Shown: positions 55,316 to 64,000, counted from the stretch's first letter. The stretch: DNA of 64,000 bases from Romboutsia lituseburensis DSM 797 (GCF_900103615.1 NZ_FNGW01000002.1:434001-498000), one strand, 5' to 3'. Notes: generated by a model not told the origin, from the letters alone. Made by a program: numbers and translations.

Positions 55316-56353
55316 TTACTTTGCATCATCTATGTTATCTTTAGTTATACCTACATAAGGAACACGTACTGCCTTTCCATCTAGCTTCCATTCAGTACCT
55401 TCTAAAACATCTTTCCCTTCTGATGCATTTATAGATAAATCTATAACTGCCTTACCTTGTCCTACTGCATCATTTAATACAGTCCCTACAACTTTTCCAC
55501 TTTCTATAAGTGTTACTATTTCTGGTATTGCATCAACTCCTACTACTGGCATAAACTTATCTCCTGAGAAGTATCCTTCTTTCTCTAAAGAGGCAACAGC
55601 ACCTGATGCCATACCATCATTATTACAAATTACAAACTCTATTTTTTCTCCAAATTTAGCTAACCATGCATCCATTTTCTCAGTAGCCTTAGCTGCATCC
55701 CACATTGCAGTATCTATAGCCAATTCTTCAGTTTTTATCCCTTTTTCATTTAACGTTTTTATAGAATATTCACTTCTCGCTTCTGCATCTGGATGTCCAG
55801 GTTCTCCTTTTAACATTACATATTGAATTTTTCCATCTCCATTTTTATCCCATTTTTCTTTATTTTTTTCCCATTCTTTAGCTATAACTTCTCCTTGTAT
55901 AACTCCTGATTCTTTTGATACTGTACCTACATACCAAGCTTTATCATAACTATCCATAGCAGCTTGATCCGGTTCTTTATTAAAGAATATTACTGGTAAC
56001 TCTGCAGCTTTCGCTTTTTCTATAACTGTTGTAGCCGCTTTTGGATCTACCAGGTTAATAGCTAATACTTTTACTCCTTTAGCTATCATTGTGTCTATTT
56101 GTTCTAACTGTTTAGCTTGATCATTTTGAGAGTCATTTATTATTAGATCTGCTTTATCTTTAGCATTTCCTTCTAACTCTCTACGAACTGCTGACATAAA
56201 ATTGTCATCATATTTATATATTGTTGCTCCTATTTTAGGAAGATCACCTGTTCCTCCTTCATTTGACCCATCTCCTCCTGATGAGCTACACCCTACTGCT
56301 GAAAACAACATCATTGCTGCCATAGATAATGCTAAAATTCTTCTTTTATTCAT
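55316..56353 (-). CDS. mglB: Galactose/methyl galactoside-binding lipoprotein
   Basis: 345-residue solute-binding protein. Lipoprotein signal with the lipobox SAVGC (Cys about 22), then a Ser/Gly linker and a periplasmic-binding-protein type I fold ([49 protein letters not shown]). [22 protein letters not shown] in the middle carries the region that binds Ca2+ in E. coli MglB (DKNGDGKIQ-like: [11 protein letters not shown]), a clear EF-hand-like match. Expressed from the promoter at 56417-56445 with a catabolite-responsive site. Confidence 0.95.
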   Translation of the reverse strand: MNKRRILALSMAAMMLFSAVGCSSSGGDGSNEGGTGDLPKIGATIYKYDDNFMSAVRRELEGNAKDKADLIINDSQNDQAKQLEQIDTMIAKGVKVLAINLVDPKAATTVIEKAKAAELPVIFFNKEPDQAAMDSYDKAWYVGTVSKESGVIQGEVIAKEWEKNKEKWDKNGDGKIQYVMLKGEPGHPDAEARSEYSIKTLNEKGIKTEELAIDTAMWDAAKATEKMDAWLAKFGEKIEFVICNNDGMASGAVASLEKEGYFSGDKFMPVVGVDAIPEIVTLIESGKVVGTVLNDAVGQGKAVIDLSINASEGKDVLEGTEWKLDGKAVRVPYVGITKDNIDDAK

Positions 56354-56397
56354 GATAATCCCCCTTATTCTAGCTTTCTTGATATATACCCTCTTTA

Positions 56398-56411
56398 AGA
56401 AAACATTTTCA
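56398..56411 (-). promoter_or_regulatory. cre-like site in the mgl operon leader
   Basis: Minus strand TGAAAATGTTTTCT, close to the CcpA operator consensus TGAAAACGTTTTCA, just downstream of the -10 where binding would repress. Fits glucose repression of a sugar importer; inference. Confidence 0.6.
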
Positions 56412-56416
56412 TTTTA

Positions 56417-56445
56417 ATTGTAAATTGTTTTCTGTAAATTTTCAA
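56417..56445 (-). promoter_or_regulatory. mglB promoter
   Basis: Minus strand TTGAAA (56445-56440), 17 bases, TACAAT (56422-56417). Confidence 0.65.
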
Positions 56446-56660
56446 TATTTTCTATTTTTCTATTTTTCACATTTATCATGTTTTTACGACAATCATTATA
56501 TTTTAAAATTATTTTAATTAATTAACTTATTTTTTATTCTTTAATTCTTATTTTTTGTTGCTATTTATATTTTTTTGCTTTTAAAATTATTCACATAATT
56601 AGTTGAAGTAAAATATTATATATTATTAACTATTTATATTATATAAAAGGAGGATTTAAA

Positions 56661-57038
56661 ATGATTAAAAATATAGGTATTTTATCAGGTTACATATCCT
56701 CACTGTTTATTTTCCTTTACGCTCTTATGTATATTTTAAGAGATTTTTACTCAGCATCAAATAATGATTCACTAAAAAAATATATCAATAAGTTATTGCC
56801 ATTATTCTCTAAATATAATTTAACGTTTTTAATACTTATAATACTATTTTCAATAATACATGTTTGCTGTTTCTTTAACTTTGCAAATATACTGAACTCT
56901 GGTTATGTTGTTTTATTTGTACTAATATTAATTACAAAATTAACATTTTTCCCTTCAAAATCAAATCAATCAAATTACTACTTTAATATTTTTTCCTATC
57001 TTCTAGTAGGAAGTTTAATTGTCCATTTTATAATGTAA
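56661..57038 (+). CDS. Hypothetical four-helix membrane protein, 125 residues
   Basis: Not recognised. Four membrane segments (about 5-25, 52-72, 78-92, 106-124) with a soluble loop of about 25 residues after the first (RDFYSASNNDSLKKYINK). His and Cys residues cluster at the second helix (SIIHVCCFF), which could hold a cofactor, but this is speculation. Strong AAGGAGGATTTAAA ribosome binding site. Confidence 0.65.
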   Translation: MIKNIGILSGYISSLFIFLYALMYILRDFYSASNNDSLKKYINKLLPLFSKYNLTFLILIILFSIIHVCCFFNFANILNSGYVVLFVLILITKLTFFPSKSNQSNYYFNIFSYLLVGSLIVHFIM

Positions 57039-57079
57039 ATAAAAAGAAGAGCTAAATAGCTCTTCTTTTTATTTACATT
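57032..57079. terminator. 23-bp palindromic convergent terminator
   Basis: 57032-57054 is complementary to 57057-57079 with a 2-base loop; includes AAAAAGAAGAGCTA and its complement. Confidence 0.92.
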
Positions 57080-57082
57080 ATT

Positions 57083-58981
57083 TTAATATATATTCTTTCT
57101 ATATTGAACGTATAAATTTTGTATTTTTTCCATTTCTCTCTTTAATTGTAATTGAAGATTTGAGACCGTCTCATAATCCTTATTTTCAATAGCTTCTTTT
57201 ATATTCGTGAATAATGACTTTCTAGTTAATGTATCTTTCATAACATTAAACTTTATATCTGAAATAGCATTCCAAGCTACCTCATCTAATGCATCCATAT
57301 TCTCTTTATTATGAAGCTTAACACAACTTCTTATAGTATCCATATGTGCTTGGATTATTCTATCTTTTAATTCTTTTGTCCACTTATCTAAAGCTCCCAT
57401 TTTAAAAGATTCTATTATAGCATTTGAAAATACATTTCCTTCTTTTAAACAAGTTAATTTAGATTCATATACTTCTAAGTTTTTCATATTTTCATATACA
57501 GTTGCAGGTGGAACTGAGAATCTTTGATTTCTTTCTTCTAATGTATAATGTTCAAATACATCATTTTCATCTCTATATGCTCTATCTTTTTCTAGATAAA
57601 AACTTTCTTGACCAACCTCTTTACATATTTCTTTTTCAAGTTCCTTTGTTGATAATTTACTTTTTGCTGCTGCTTTTATACCATCTAACATAGTTTGATA
57701 ACACCCTGCAATAACTAAGTATGTGTTAGATAATGGATTAGGTGATCTTAATTCAAATCTTACAGTTTTAGGATTTTTTATATCTCTTACTAATCCTACA
57801 AGTACTGACCTATTTCTTGATGGAACTTCATAACTATGACCTAAAGATGTTACAATACAAACAGGGGCTTCAAATCCAGGAACAAGTCTATTGAAACCGT
57901 CATTTGTTGCTGTTACTATAGGATTTAATATTTCATAATTATTAAGCATTCCCATAAGAGCACCATATCCTATTTCGCTTACATAATCTTCTTTCATATC
58001 TCTTGGTGAGAATAAATTTATTATTTTCCCATTTTTTAACTTAGCACTTACACCTACATGTGTATGTTCTCCACTTCCTGCAACTCCGTATATTGGTTTT
58101 GCTTTAAAAGTTACTTCTAACCCATTAGATGTAAATACATCATCTATTACTTCTCTTACCATTAGTTCATTATCTGCTGCTTGAAGTGGATTAGAAAACT
58201 TCCACGATATCTCTAATTGTTCCATAGCATGGTTTGTTTTTCCATCTATACTTATAGAGCTATTTATTCCCCCAACTTCTTTATGCGCCATTTCAGGCTC
58301 TATACCTAATTGTTGTAATTTTATCAGTGTTTTTTCTAGGCAAGTTCTTATTATTCCGTGTGTTCTTTTCCAATATTGTTCTTTTAAACTTTGAGATACA
58401 TATAATTTTTCTAGGTCTGCTTTATCTTCAGGAGTATTTACCCAAAACTCTAATTCAGTAGCAGCTGTTAATATTATCTCTTCTATATCTGATACATTTT
58501 CTATTCCTATATTTTGTATCATATGTGGATACTCTTCAAAAACTTCTAATATTGATTTTTTGAAAAATTTCTCTGATTTTCTTAGTATTCCTCTAGAACA
58601 TACCTTTTTATTTTCATGAATTAAAAAAGCAGGTATTCTTAATGTCCCAATTGGAAGATTTGTTTTTTCATCGATATGTTCAAAATTATAATCTATATAC
58701 CATTTGCAATTTACATCTGGCATTAAATCTACTTTTGCATTATTCAATGTAGCTATATTATATAATTCAACACTTGATCCGTCTGTTTGAATAGCTGATT
58801 CTAAAAAACCACTTATATCATCTAAAAATAATTCTACTGGAATTTTTTCATCAGTTGCATTTCCGCCTAGATCTACACCCATTAAGGATACAAATTTAAT
58901 ATTTTTATTTTCATTTAAAATCGATTTAATCTCTTTTTCATTATGATTTTCTTTTTCAATTGTATATAATAAATTTTCCAT
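57083..58981 (-). CDS. glnA: Glutamine synthetase with C-terminal extension
   Basis: 632 residues, longer than the ~450 of bacterial GSI and shorter than the ~700 of GSIII. The beta-grasp domain occupies about 30-125 (QTDGSSVELYN). The catalytic domain has ATELEFWV (metal Glu, about 175), the KEVGGINSSISIDG region (about 240), GVAGSGEHTHVGVSA (about 310), SRNRSVLVGLVRD (about 383) and the RFELRSPNP metal/phosphate site (about 405). The last ~180 residues are helical and carry no adenylylation motif. It makes glutamine from glutamate, ammonia and ATP. The start has GGGGGGAAAGATTGT. The leader contains a switchable terminator (59033-59080). Confidence 0.93.
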   Translation of the reverse strand: MENLLYTIEKENHNEKEIKSILNENKNIKFVSLMGVDLGGNATDEKIPVELFLDDISGFLESAIQTDGSSVELYNIATLNNAKVDLMPDVNCKWYIDYNFEHIDEKTNLPIGTLRIPAFLIHENKKVCSRGILRKSEKFFKKSILEVFEEYPHMIQNIGIENVSDIEEIILTAATELEFWVNTPEDKADLEKLYVSQSLKEQYWKRTHGIIRTCLEKTLIKLQQLGIEPEMAHKEVGGINSSISIDGKTNHAMEQLEISWKFSNPLQAADNELMVREVIDDVFTSNGLEVTFKAKPIYGVAGSGEHTHVGVSAKLKNGKIINLFSPRDMKEDYVSEIGYGALMGMLNNYEILNPIVTATNDGFNRLVPGFEAPVCIVTSLGHSYEVPSRNRSVLVGLVRDIKNPKTVRFELRSPNPLSNTYLVIAGCYQTMLDGIKAAAKSKLSTKELEKEICKEVGQESFYLEKDRAYRDENDVFEHYTLEERNQRFSVPPATVYENMKNLEVYESKLTCLKEGNVFSNAIIESFKMGALDKWTKELKDRIIQAHMDTIRSCVKLHNKENMDALDEVAWNAISDIKFNVMKDTLTRKSLFTNIKEAIENKDYETVSNLQLQLKREMEKIQNLYVQYRKNIY

Positions 58982-59032
58982 ACAATCTTTCCCCCCTTCA
59001 GCTTCTATAATTTTATATAATATTAAAAATTT

Positions 59033-59080
59033 CTAAAAAAAGGAACTTGTCCTTTCTTATATTTATATTATATATAAGAA
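59033..59080 (-). promoter_or_regulatory. glnA leader attenuator
   Basis: On the minus strand TTCTTATA/TATAAGAA (59080-59054) is followed by AAAGGA/TCCTTT (59055-59039) and then T7. The two stems share bases 59054-59055, so they compete. A terminator inside a leader with no upstream gene implies transcription attenuation. Confidence 0.6.
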
Positions 59081-59112
59081 ATCATTTTTTGTTCGTGATT
59101 TTATTTATACTT

Positions 59113-59141
59113 ATTATATCCGAGAGTTTAAAAGTTCGCAA
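59113..59141 (-). promoter_or_regulatory. glnA promoter
   Basis: Minus strand TTGCGA (59141-59136), 17 bases, TATAAT (59118-59113). Leader length is about 125 bases. Confidence 0.75.
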
Positions 59142-59287
59142 TATTTTTTATTTTTTTTTACTTACTCACAATCGTTTAACATTTTTTTAAATATAGGGTA
59201 TACTAAAATAAGAAGTATTTTATAAAATAGTAAATTTAATACTTTTTAAAGTGTTTATGATATAAGATAATTTAGGAGATAAATATT

Positions 59288-60061
59288 ATGGAATATATAG
59301 TTTTCGATTTAGAATTCAATCAAGGATTCGATAAAACTCTTAATAAAACAGTCTCTAATGAGAGATGTCCTTTTGAGATAATTCAAATAGGAGCAATAAA
59401 ATTAGATAGTAATTTTAATATAATTGATACTTTTAATAGTTATGTAAGACCAGAAATATATAAAAATATACATCCTTTTGTTGGTAAGATGACAGGTATT
59501 ACCTTAAAAAACGTTGTAGATGCACCTTCTTTTGCTAAAGTTTATAAAGATTTCAAAAAATTTATATCTGGTAAAAATCCTATACTATGTGTATGGGGTA
59601 CTGGAGACTTAAAGGAATTATATAGAAATATAACTTATTATGACTTACCTTCAAAATCTCTACCTAAATCATATATAAATATACAACATTACGCATCTAA
59701 TTACTTCGAAAATCCAGCAGGTAAAAGTATTGGTCTTCAAAATGCGATTCAAATATTAGGCCTAAATCAAGATAAATCTTATCATGATGCCTTAAACGAT
59801 GCATATTATACTGCACAGGTATTTATGAGAATCCAAAATCCAAGTATTGTACCAGATGTTTATATTTATACAACAGTAAAACCATCAACTGTTGAAAGAT
59901 ACTCAAAAAAAGTAGTTGATTATGATAAATTATTTCAAGAATTTAGAAAGATCTTAAATAGAGATTTAAGTACAGAAGAAGAAAAAATTATTGACCTTGC
60001 ATATAAAATGGGAAAAACTAATCAATTTTTAATTACTCCCACAAAATATAAAAAAAGATAG
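59288..60061 (+). CDS. DEDDh 3'-5' exonuclease, KapD/ERI-like
   Basis: 257 residues. The exonuclease domain (about 1-180) has ExoI FDLEFNQ (Asp 7, Glu 9), ExoII WGTGDLKEL (Asp about 106) and ExoIII YHDALNDA (His and Asp about 163-168), a complete DEDDh set in the form seen in KapD, a kinA-pathway inhibitor in Bacillus, and in ERI-type RNases. The C-terminal ~75 residues (PSTVERYSKKVVDYDKLF) are specific to the clostridial branch. RNA trimming or a sporulation effect is plausible; not proven. Monocistronic. Confidence 0.9.
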   Translation: MEYIVFDLEFNQGFDKTLNKTVSNERCPFEIIQIGAIKLDSNFNIIDTFNSYVRPEIYKNIHPFVGKMTGITLKNVVDAPSFAKVYKDFKKFISGKNPILCVWGTGDLKELYRNITYYDLPSKSLPKSYINIQHYASNYFENPAGKSIGLQNAIQILGLNQDKSYHDALNDAYYTAQVFMRIQNPSIVPDVYIYTTVKPSTVERYSKKVVDYDKLFQEFRKILNRDLSTEEEKIIDLAYKMGKTNQFLITPTKYKKR

Positions 60062-60081
60062 GTAAAAACCTATCTTTTTTT
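60051..60081. terminator. Convergent terminator
   Basis: AAAAAAGATAGGT, AAAA, ACCTATCTTTTTT (60051-60063, 60068-60080). Confidence 0.92.
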
Positions 60082-60410
60082 TATTCAATATTTATAAATA
60101 ACATTTTTAATAATTCATATTGTGCAAATTCTACACTTTTTATTTGTCTTTGTTCATCTCTAATATATTCATTCTTCCCAACAAATATTTCTGTATCACC
60201 TATACTAGCATACAGTTTTTCTAGTATCTGTAAAAAGTCATTAACTTTTATAGATTCTTCTTTAGATCTTAATAATGTTACGCTTTTAGTCTCTTGATCT
60301 TCATACACACAATCTATTCCATATAAAGCACTATCGTCTTTTATATATATAACTTCTCCACCTAAAGATTTTCCTTTTTCTAGTTTTTGTTTTAAAGTTA
60401 ATATTTTCAT
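60081..60410 (-). CDS. Hypothetical protein, 109 residues
   Basis: Not recognised. Small soluble acidic protein without signal or membrane segment; predicted alpha/beta, beginning MKILTLKQKLEKGKSLGGEV, with IYIKDDSALYGIDCVYED in the middle and a helical end. It starts at 60410 after TAAGGGGGATTTAT and shares the convergent terminator. It lies between the exonuclease and exonuclease III genes, but in its own unit. Confidence 0.65.
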   Translation of the reverse strand: MKILTLKQKLEKGKSLGGEVIYIKDDSALYGIDCVYEDQETKSVTLLRSKEESIKVNDFLQILEKLYASIGDTEIFVGKNEYIRDEQRQIKSVEFAQYELLKMLFINIE

Positions 60411-60541
60411 ATAAATCCCCCTTATTATAAAGTATTTTTCTTATGATTTAATACTTAATTTTTAACATGAAAATTGAACTTCCTATATTCATGTATATTA
60501 AATTATATTAAGGAGTATATGAAATTATTATTATTTTTTAT

Positions 60542-61294
60542 TTATTTTATAACAAGTTCTACTGGGCAATGATCTGATCCTAATACACTGCAATGTATAT
60601 CTGCACTTACTAATCTCTCTTTCATACTTTCTGATACTATAAAATAATCAATTCTCCATCCAGAATTATTTTTTCTTGCATTAAATCTATATGACCACCA
60701 AGAATATACACCTTCTTTATTTGGATTAAAATATCTATAAGTATCTATAAACCCTTCGTTCATAAGCTGCGTAAATTTACTTCTTTCCTCATCTGTAAAA
60801 CCAGCATTTTTTCTATTTGTTTTTGGATTTTTTAAATCTATTTCTTGGTGAGCAACATTTAAATCCCCACATACTACTACTGGCTTACTTTTTTCTAAAT
60901 CTTTTAAATATGATTTAAAATCTTCTTCCCATTTCATCCTATAGTCTAATCTCTTTAATTCGCTTTGTGAATTAGGAGTATAAACAGTTATAAAATAAAA
61001 ATCTTCAAATTCTAATGTTATTACTCTACCTTCAGTATCATGTTCTTCAATATTCATTCCATACAATACACTTAAAGGTTTTTCCTTTGTAAAAATTGCT
61101 GTTCCTGAGTATCCCTTCTTTTGTGCATAATTCCAATATTGATAATATCCATCTAAGTCTAAATCAATTTGACCTTCTTGAAGCTTTGTTTCTTGTAAAC
61201 AAAATATATCTGCATCTACTTCTTTAAAGTAGTCTAAAAATCCTTTTGTAACACAAGCTCTTATTCCATTGACATTCCACGATATAAATTTCAT
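60542..61294 (-). CDS. xth: Exodeoxyribonuclease III (AP endonuclease)
   Basis: 250-residue EEP-fold nuclease of base-excision repair. MKFISWNVNGIRA start, metal Glu in LQETKLQ (about 36), Tyr in VYTPN (about 106), GDLNVAHQEIDL (about 142-150) and the catalytic pair in GSDHCPVEL (about 240). It cuts DNA at abasic sites and removes 3' blocks. The YSWWSYRFNARKNNSGWRIDY loop is as in ExoA of Firmicutes. Start after TAGGAGGTAAAA. Monocistronic. Confidence 0.96.
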   Translation of the reverse strand: MKFISWNVNGIRACVTKGFLDYFKEVDADIFCLQETKLQEGQIDLDLDGYYQYWNYAQKKGYSGTAIFTKEKPLSVLYGMNIEEHDTEGRVITLEFEDFYFITVYTPNSQSELKRLDYRMKWEEDFKSYLKDLEKSKPVVVCGDLNVAHQEIDLKNPKTNRKNAGFTDEERSKFTQLMNEGFIDTYRYFNPNKEGVYSWWSYRFNARKNNSGWRIDYFIVSESMKERLVSADIHCSVLGSDHCPVELVIK

Positions 61295-61382
61295 TTTTAC
61301 CTCCTATAATTCTAATCTGTAACTATATATTTGTTATATTACCCAAACATATATTGTTACTATCATCTATATTTTAATTCTA

Positions 61383-62339
61383 CTAATCTAGTTCAAAGTT
61401 TAATTTATTTGCTAATTCTTCTGGATTTGTTGATGAAACATACATCCCTGTACCTAATTCAAATCCTCCAAAGCTATATTTTCTAGGAATTATATGCATA
61501 TGAACATTAAATTCATCCTTATTTTCTAATTTTTTAGAATGGGTATGTATACATAAATTAAAAGGATCATATCCATTTACTTTGTATAAATTTTTAAACA
61601 GTCTATTAAATACCTTTGATAATTCTTTTATATGATCATCACTAATTTGTTCAAATTTTATTTTTTCTTTAAAGATAATTCTTACTTCTCCACTATATTT
61701 GCTAGCATAAGGTACTATTGTTAAAAAATATCTATTATCATTAATAACTCTTTTTTTATATTCTATTTCTTTTTTAATAATATCATCATATAAATACGTT
61801 TTATTTTCTTTAAAATATTTACTAGCTACCTCTTCTTCTTTATTTATTTCTGGAGGTACTAGAGATAGTGATATAATTTGAGAATGTGGATGTGTTAATG
61901 ATGCTCCAGATTTTCTTAAAAAATTTTTAAATATATTTACATATTGTACGCTTTCACTTTTCATAAATTCTTTATATCTATTTTTATAGGTTTTAAATAA
62001 ATCTTGAAATTCTAATTCACTCATATTATAAAATGTTCCATTATGTCTATAGGTATCTATTATAACTTCATGAACTCCATATATCTCGTCTGATAATTCA
62101 TCTACTATAGGAAATTTATTATCTACCGATCTCGTTAGCCATCCACTGTTATCTTCAATTTTGTATCGTTCTATAGTTGCATAACTTTCATTACCTCTAC
62201 AAAAAGGACAGTTTAAATCATATTCAACTTGTATTTCTTCTTCAGTTTGATTTTTAATTTTATCCATAGGCCTTTTTGATCTATTATTTGCAACTATGAC
62301 TAGATCATTGTTTACTTCATCTATTCTTAATTCTTGCAT
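61383..62339 (-). CDS. GalT-like nucleotidyltransferase (HIT superfamily)
   Basis: 318 residues from the ATG at 62339 (AGAGGTGTTAACT upstream; the GTG three codons earlier is in that site). Two HIT-like halves as in galactose-1-phosphate uridylyltransferase: zinc site CPFCRG (about 46-51), His-x-His nucleophile region GASLTHPHSQI (about 165-175), and a second HMHIIPRK (about 285). Histidine 170 or 172 would carry the nucleotide. GalT, ADP-glucose phosphorylase or a related NMP-transferase are candidates; the absence of galK or galE nearby favours caution. It might feed on sugar from mglBAC. Confidence 0.82.
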   Translation of the reverse strand: MQELRIDEVNNDLVIVANNRSKRPMDKIKNQTEEEIQVEYDLNCPFCRGNESYATIERYKIEDNSGWLTRSVDNKFPIVDELSDEIYGVHEVIIDTYRHNGTFYNMSELEFQDLFKTYKNRYKEFMKSESVQYVNIFKNFLRKSGASLTHPHSQIISLSLVPPEINKEEEVASKYFKENKTYLYDDIIKKEIEYKKRVINDNRYFLTIVPYASKYSGEVRIIFKEKIKFEQISDDHIKELSKVFNRLFKNLYKVNGYDPFNLCIHTHSKKLENKDEFNVHMHIIPRKYSFGGFELGTGMYVSSTNPEELANKLNFELD

Positions 62340-62348
62340 AGTTAACAC

Positions 62349-62724
62349 CTCTTGTTTATATCTTTTAAAATATACTATCTTGTATTAATATACTTTACTC
62401 TTTTACTTATTATAATGTAATTCTTATCAAATATATATATTATTGTATTTATTTTATATTTATTAATAAATTTTATTATTTTTTGTCTAATTTAATAGTT
62501 TTTATTATACTAATATCTTATTAGTTTGTAATGATTTTTGAGAATACTTATGTTAATATAATCTTGAATATAAAAAATATTTAGATATCCGATAAGCTTT
62601 TTAATTTTCAAAATATTTTTACATTAAAACAAAAAGTATTATTGATACGTATTATATTTTAAAAACCTATAGTTTATAAAATATATATAGTCTGATTATT
62701 ATTAAAAAATAGGGGGTAATTTAA
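62349..62724. other. 376-base intergenic region before the aminotransferase
   Basis: Divergent promoter region, AT-rich. AATTTTCAAAATATT (62603-62617) differs from the CodY consensus at two of 15 positions and would suit amino-acid control. No structured leader or ORF is visible; ribosome binding site AGGGGGTAATTTAA at 62711-62724. Confidence 0.45.
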
Positions 62725-63948
62725 ATGAAATATTCAGAGAGAGTAACTGCTATGCAGGCTTCTCCAATAAGAAAGTTAGTTCCTTATGCTCTTGAAGCTA
62801 AATCTAGAGGAATTAAAGTTTATCATTTAAATATAGGTCAACCAGATATTAAAACTCCTAAAGGATTCTTCGACGCAGTTAAAAATTTTGATAGTACTGT
62901 TTTAGAGTACGCTGTATCAAATGGTATTCCAGAACTAATATCAGCACTTCAAGACTATTATGCTACTTATGACATGCACTATGAAAAAGATGAACTTCTT
63001 ATAACTAATGGTGGTAGCGAAGCTTTATTATTTACTATGATGGCAACTTGTGACCCAGGGGACAACTTGTTAGTTCCTGAACCATTCTATACTAACTACA
63101 ATGGTTTTGGTCAATGTGTAAATGTAAGTGTAAATCCAATAACAACTAAAGCAGAAGACGGATTCCATTTGCCAAGTAAAGAAAAAATTTGTTCTAAAAT
63201 CAACTCTAAGACTAAAGGAATCTTATTATCTAATCCAGGTAACCCAACAGGCGCAGTTTATACAAAGGACGAAATAAATATGATAGCTGAAATTGCTATA
63301 GAAAACAATCTATGGATAATAGCTGATGAAGTTTATAGAGAATTTGTATATGATGGATTAGATTATACAAGTTTTGGTAATGTTAAGGAAGTTGAAGATA
63401 GAGTTGTCATAATAGATAGTGTATCTAAAAGATATAGTGCCTGTGGAGCTAGAATAGGATCTATTGCATCAAAAAATAAAGAACTTATAGCAGAAATTCT
63501 TAAATTGTGCCAAGGAAGACTTTGTGTTGCAACATTAGAACAATTAGGTTCTGTTGAATTATACAAAACGCCTGCATCTTATTTTAAAGAAGTTAATGAA
63601 GAGTATAAACATAGAAGAGATGTTTTATATAATGAATTGATGAAAGTTGATGGGGTTGTTTGTGAAAAACCAACTGGAGCATTTTATATAGTTGCAAAAT
63701 TGCCTGTAGATAATGCAGAAGACTTTGTAATTTGGATGCTAAGAGAATTTAACAAAGATGGTGAAACAGTTATGGTCTGTCCTGCTGAAGGTTTCTATGC
63801 TACAGAAGGTCTTGGACGTGATGAAGTTAGACTTGCTTACATCCTAAATGAATCAGACTTGCATAAAGCAGCTACAATACTAAAAGAAGGTCTTGAAAAA
63901 TACGTTGAATTAAATAAAAATATTCAAAAATCTACTGTTGAAGCTTAA
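62725..63948 (+). CDS. Class I PLP-dependent aminotransferase (aspartate type)
   Basis: 407-residue fold-type I aminotransferase. Substrate loop HLNIGQPDIKTP (about 36), LITNGGSEALLF (about 92), ILLSNPGNPTGAVYTKDE (about 170), IADEVYREFVYDG (about 200), the PLP Lys in DSVSKRYSACGARIG (about 236-240) and the carboxylate-binding Arg near 373 (RDEVRLAYI). Aspartate/alanine-type specificity is the usual assumption for this subgroup. Start follows AGGGGGTAATTTAA; it ends at its own terminator. Confidence 0.93.
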   Translation: MKYSERVTAMQASPIRKLVPYALEAKSRGIKVYHLNIGQPDIKTPKGFFDAVKNFDSTVLEYAVSNGIPELISALQDYYATYDMHYEKDELLITNGGSEALLFTMMATCDPGDNLLVPEPFYTNYNGFGQCVNVSVNPITTKAEDGFHLPSKEKICSKINSKTKGILLSNPGNPTGAVYTKDEINMIAEIAIENNLWIIADEVYREFVYDGLDYTSFGNVKEVEDRVVIIDSVSKRYSACGARIGSIASKNKELIAEILKLCQGRLCVATLEQLGSVELYKTPASYFKEVNEEYKHRRDVLYNELMKVDGVVCEKPTGAFYIVAKLPVDNAEDFVIWMLREFNKDGETVMVCPAEGFYATEGLGRDEVRLAYILNESDLHKAATILKEGLEKYVELNKNIQKSTVEA

Positions 63949-63965
63949 ATTTATATCTAAATATA

Positions 63966-63996
63966 AAAAAGCAACCTTAAAATAAGGTTGCTTTTT
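63966..63996 (+). terminator. Aminotransferase terminator
   Basis: AAAAAGCAACCTTA, loop, TAAGGTTGCTTTTT (63966-63979, 63983-63996). Confidence 0.93.
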
Positions 63997-64000
63997 AATT

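Larger units (their letters stand above)
56354..56660. other. Divergent control region upstream of mglB
   Basis: About 307 bases. The left half carries the mglB promoter and cre-like site. The right half (56450-56640) is nearly pure A and T and precedes the 56661 gene, which has an AAGGAGG ribosome binding site; its promoter cannot be singled out. Confidence 0.5.
58982..59287. other. Divergent control region of glnA and the exonuclease gene
   Basis: About 306 bases. It holds the glnA promoter (59113-59141) and leader with three hairpins: 59079-59084/59096-59101, 59054-59061/59073-59080 and the terminator 59039-59055. The right part leads to the TAGGAGATAAATATT ribosome binding site of the exonuclease gene. 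Confidence 0.6.

Noticed and set aside
62603-62617. CodY box as a stand-alone feature
   Set aside because: Two mismatches in an AT-rich background are expected by chance fairly often; mentioned only within the intergenic entry.

Overview
The window is very AT-rich (GC in the high twenties by eye), uses strong GGAGG-type ribosome binding sites with many TTG and GTG starts, and ends almost every transcription unit with a clean hairpin plus T-run. With sporulation genes, a T-box leader, a ddl-ddlR pair and an exosporium-like cysteine-rich protein, it fits a spore-forming clostridium of the Peptostreptococcaceae (Paraclostridium, Paeniclostridium or Clostridioides-like). Species is an inference. 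No tRNA, rRNA, CRISPR array, prophage or complete insertion sequence was seen; this is chromosomal core and near-core DNA.

Layout. 1-12.8 kb: truncated AbgT transporter, DinG-family helicase with a decayed exonuclease domain, PdaA-like spore cortex deacetylase, an exported PHP phosphoesterase, a MerR regulator, a YitT membrane protein, a 45-residue small protein, a YdcZ transporter and a VanW protein. 13-20 kb: radical SAM protein, calcium-type P-ATPase, DJ-1 protein, phospholipase C-like protein, HAD phosphatase and CinA. A GC-rich block that can fold into a cloverleaf lies between the last two. 20-26 kb: ddl and its MocR-type regulator ddlR, an M15 peptidase, an ABC-F ATPase and an ECF S component. 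27-34 kb: a T-box-controlled YjiH transporter, a possible pseudoknot/attenuator, an isochorismatase-fold hydrolase, the alr/LD-carboxypeptidase pair, RidA and glycerol kinase. 35-44 kb: small membrane proteins, TSCPD protein, parvulin, CBS protein, cold-shock protein, amidase, pyridoxamine kinase, YlbF protein and a CdeC-like cysteine-rich spore protein. 44-50 kb: GerMN-like lipoprotein, a PadR-HAAS-DUF4097 operon with an operator array, and a second, divergent YjiH-like transporter in tandem with an M42 aminopeptidase. 50-64 kb: MGDG-synthase-type glycosyltransferase, M23 peptidase, the mglBAC sugar ABC operon with promoter, cre-like site and intercistronic hairpin, glutamine synthetase with a leader attenuator, KapD-like exonuclease, exonuclease III, a GalT-like protein and an aspartate-type aminotransferase.

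Themes. Cell-wall metabolism recurs (D-alanine supply by alr, ddl and ddlR; PdaA, VanW, M15, M23, LD-carboxypeptidase, amidase). Amino-acid use is the second theme: the T-box transporter, the YjiH/M42 pair, glnA and the aminotransferase. The most interesting non-coding signals are the cloverleaf element (18936-19003), the T-box with a predicted GAG specifier (27385-27615), the pseudoknot/attenuator (29139-29233), the glnA leader switch (59033-59080) and the four-site PadR operator (46983-47069).
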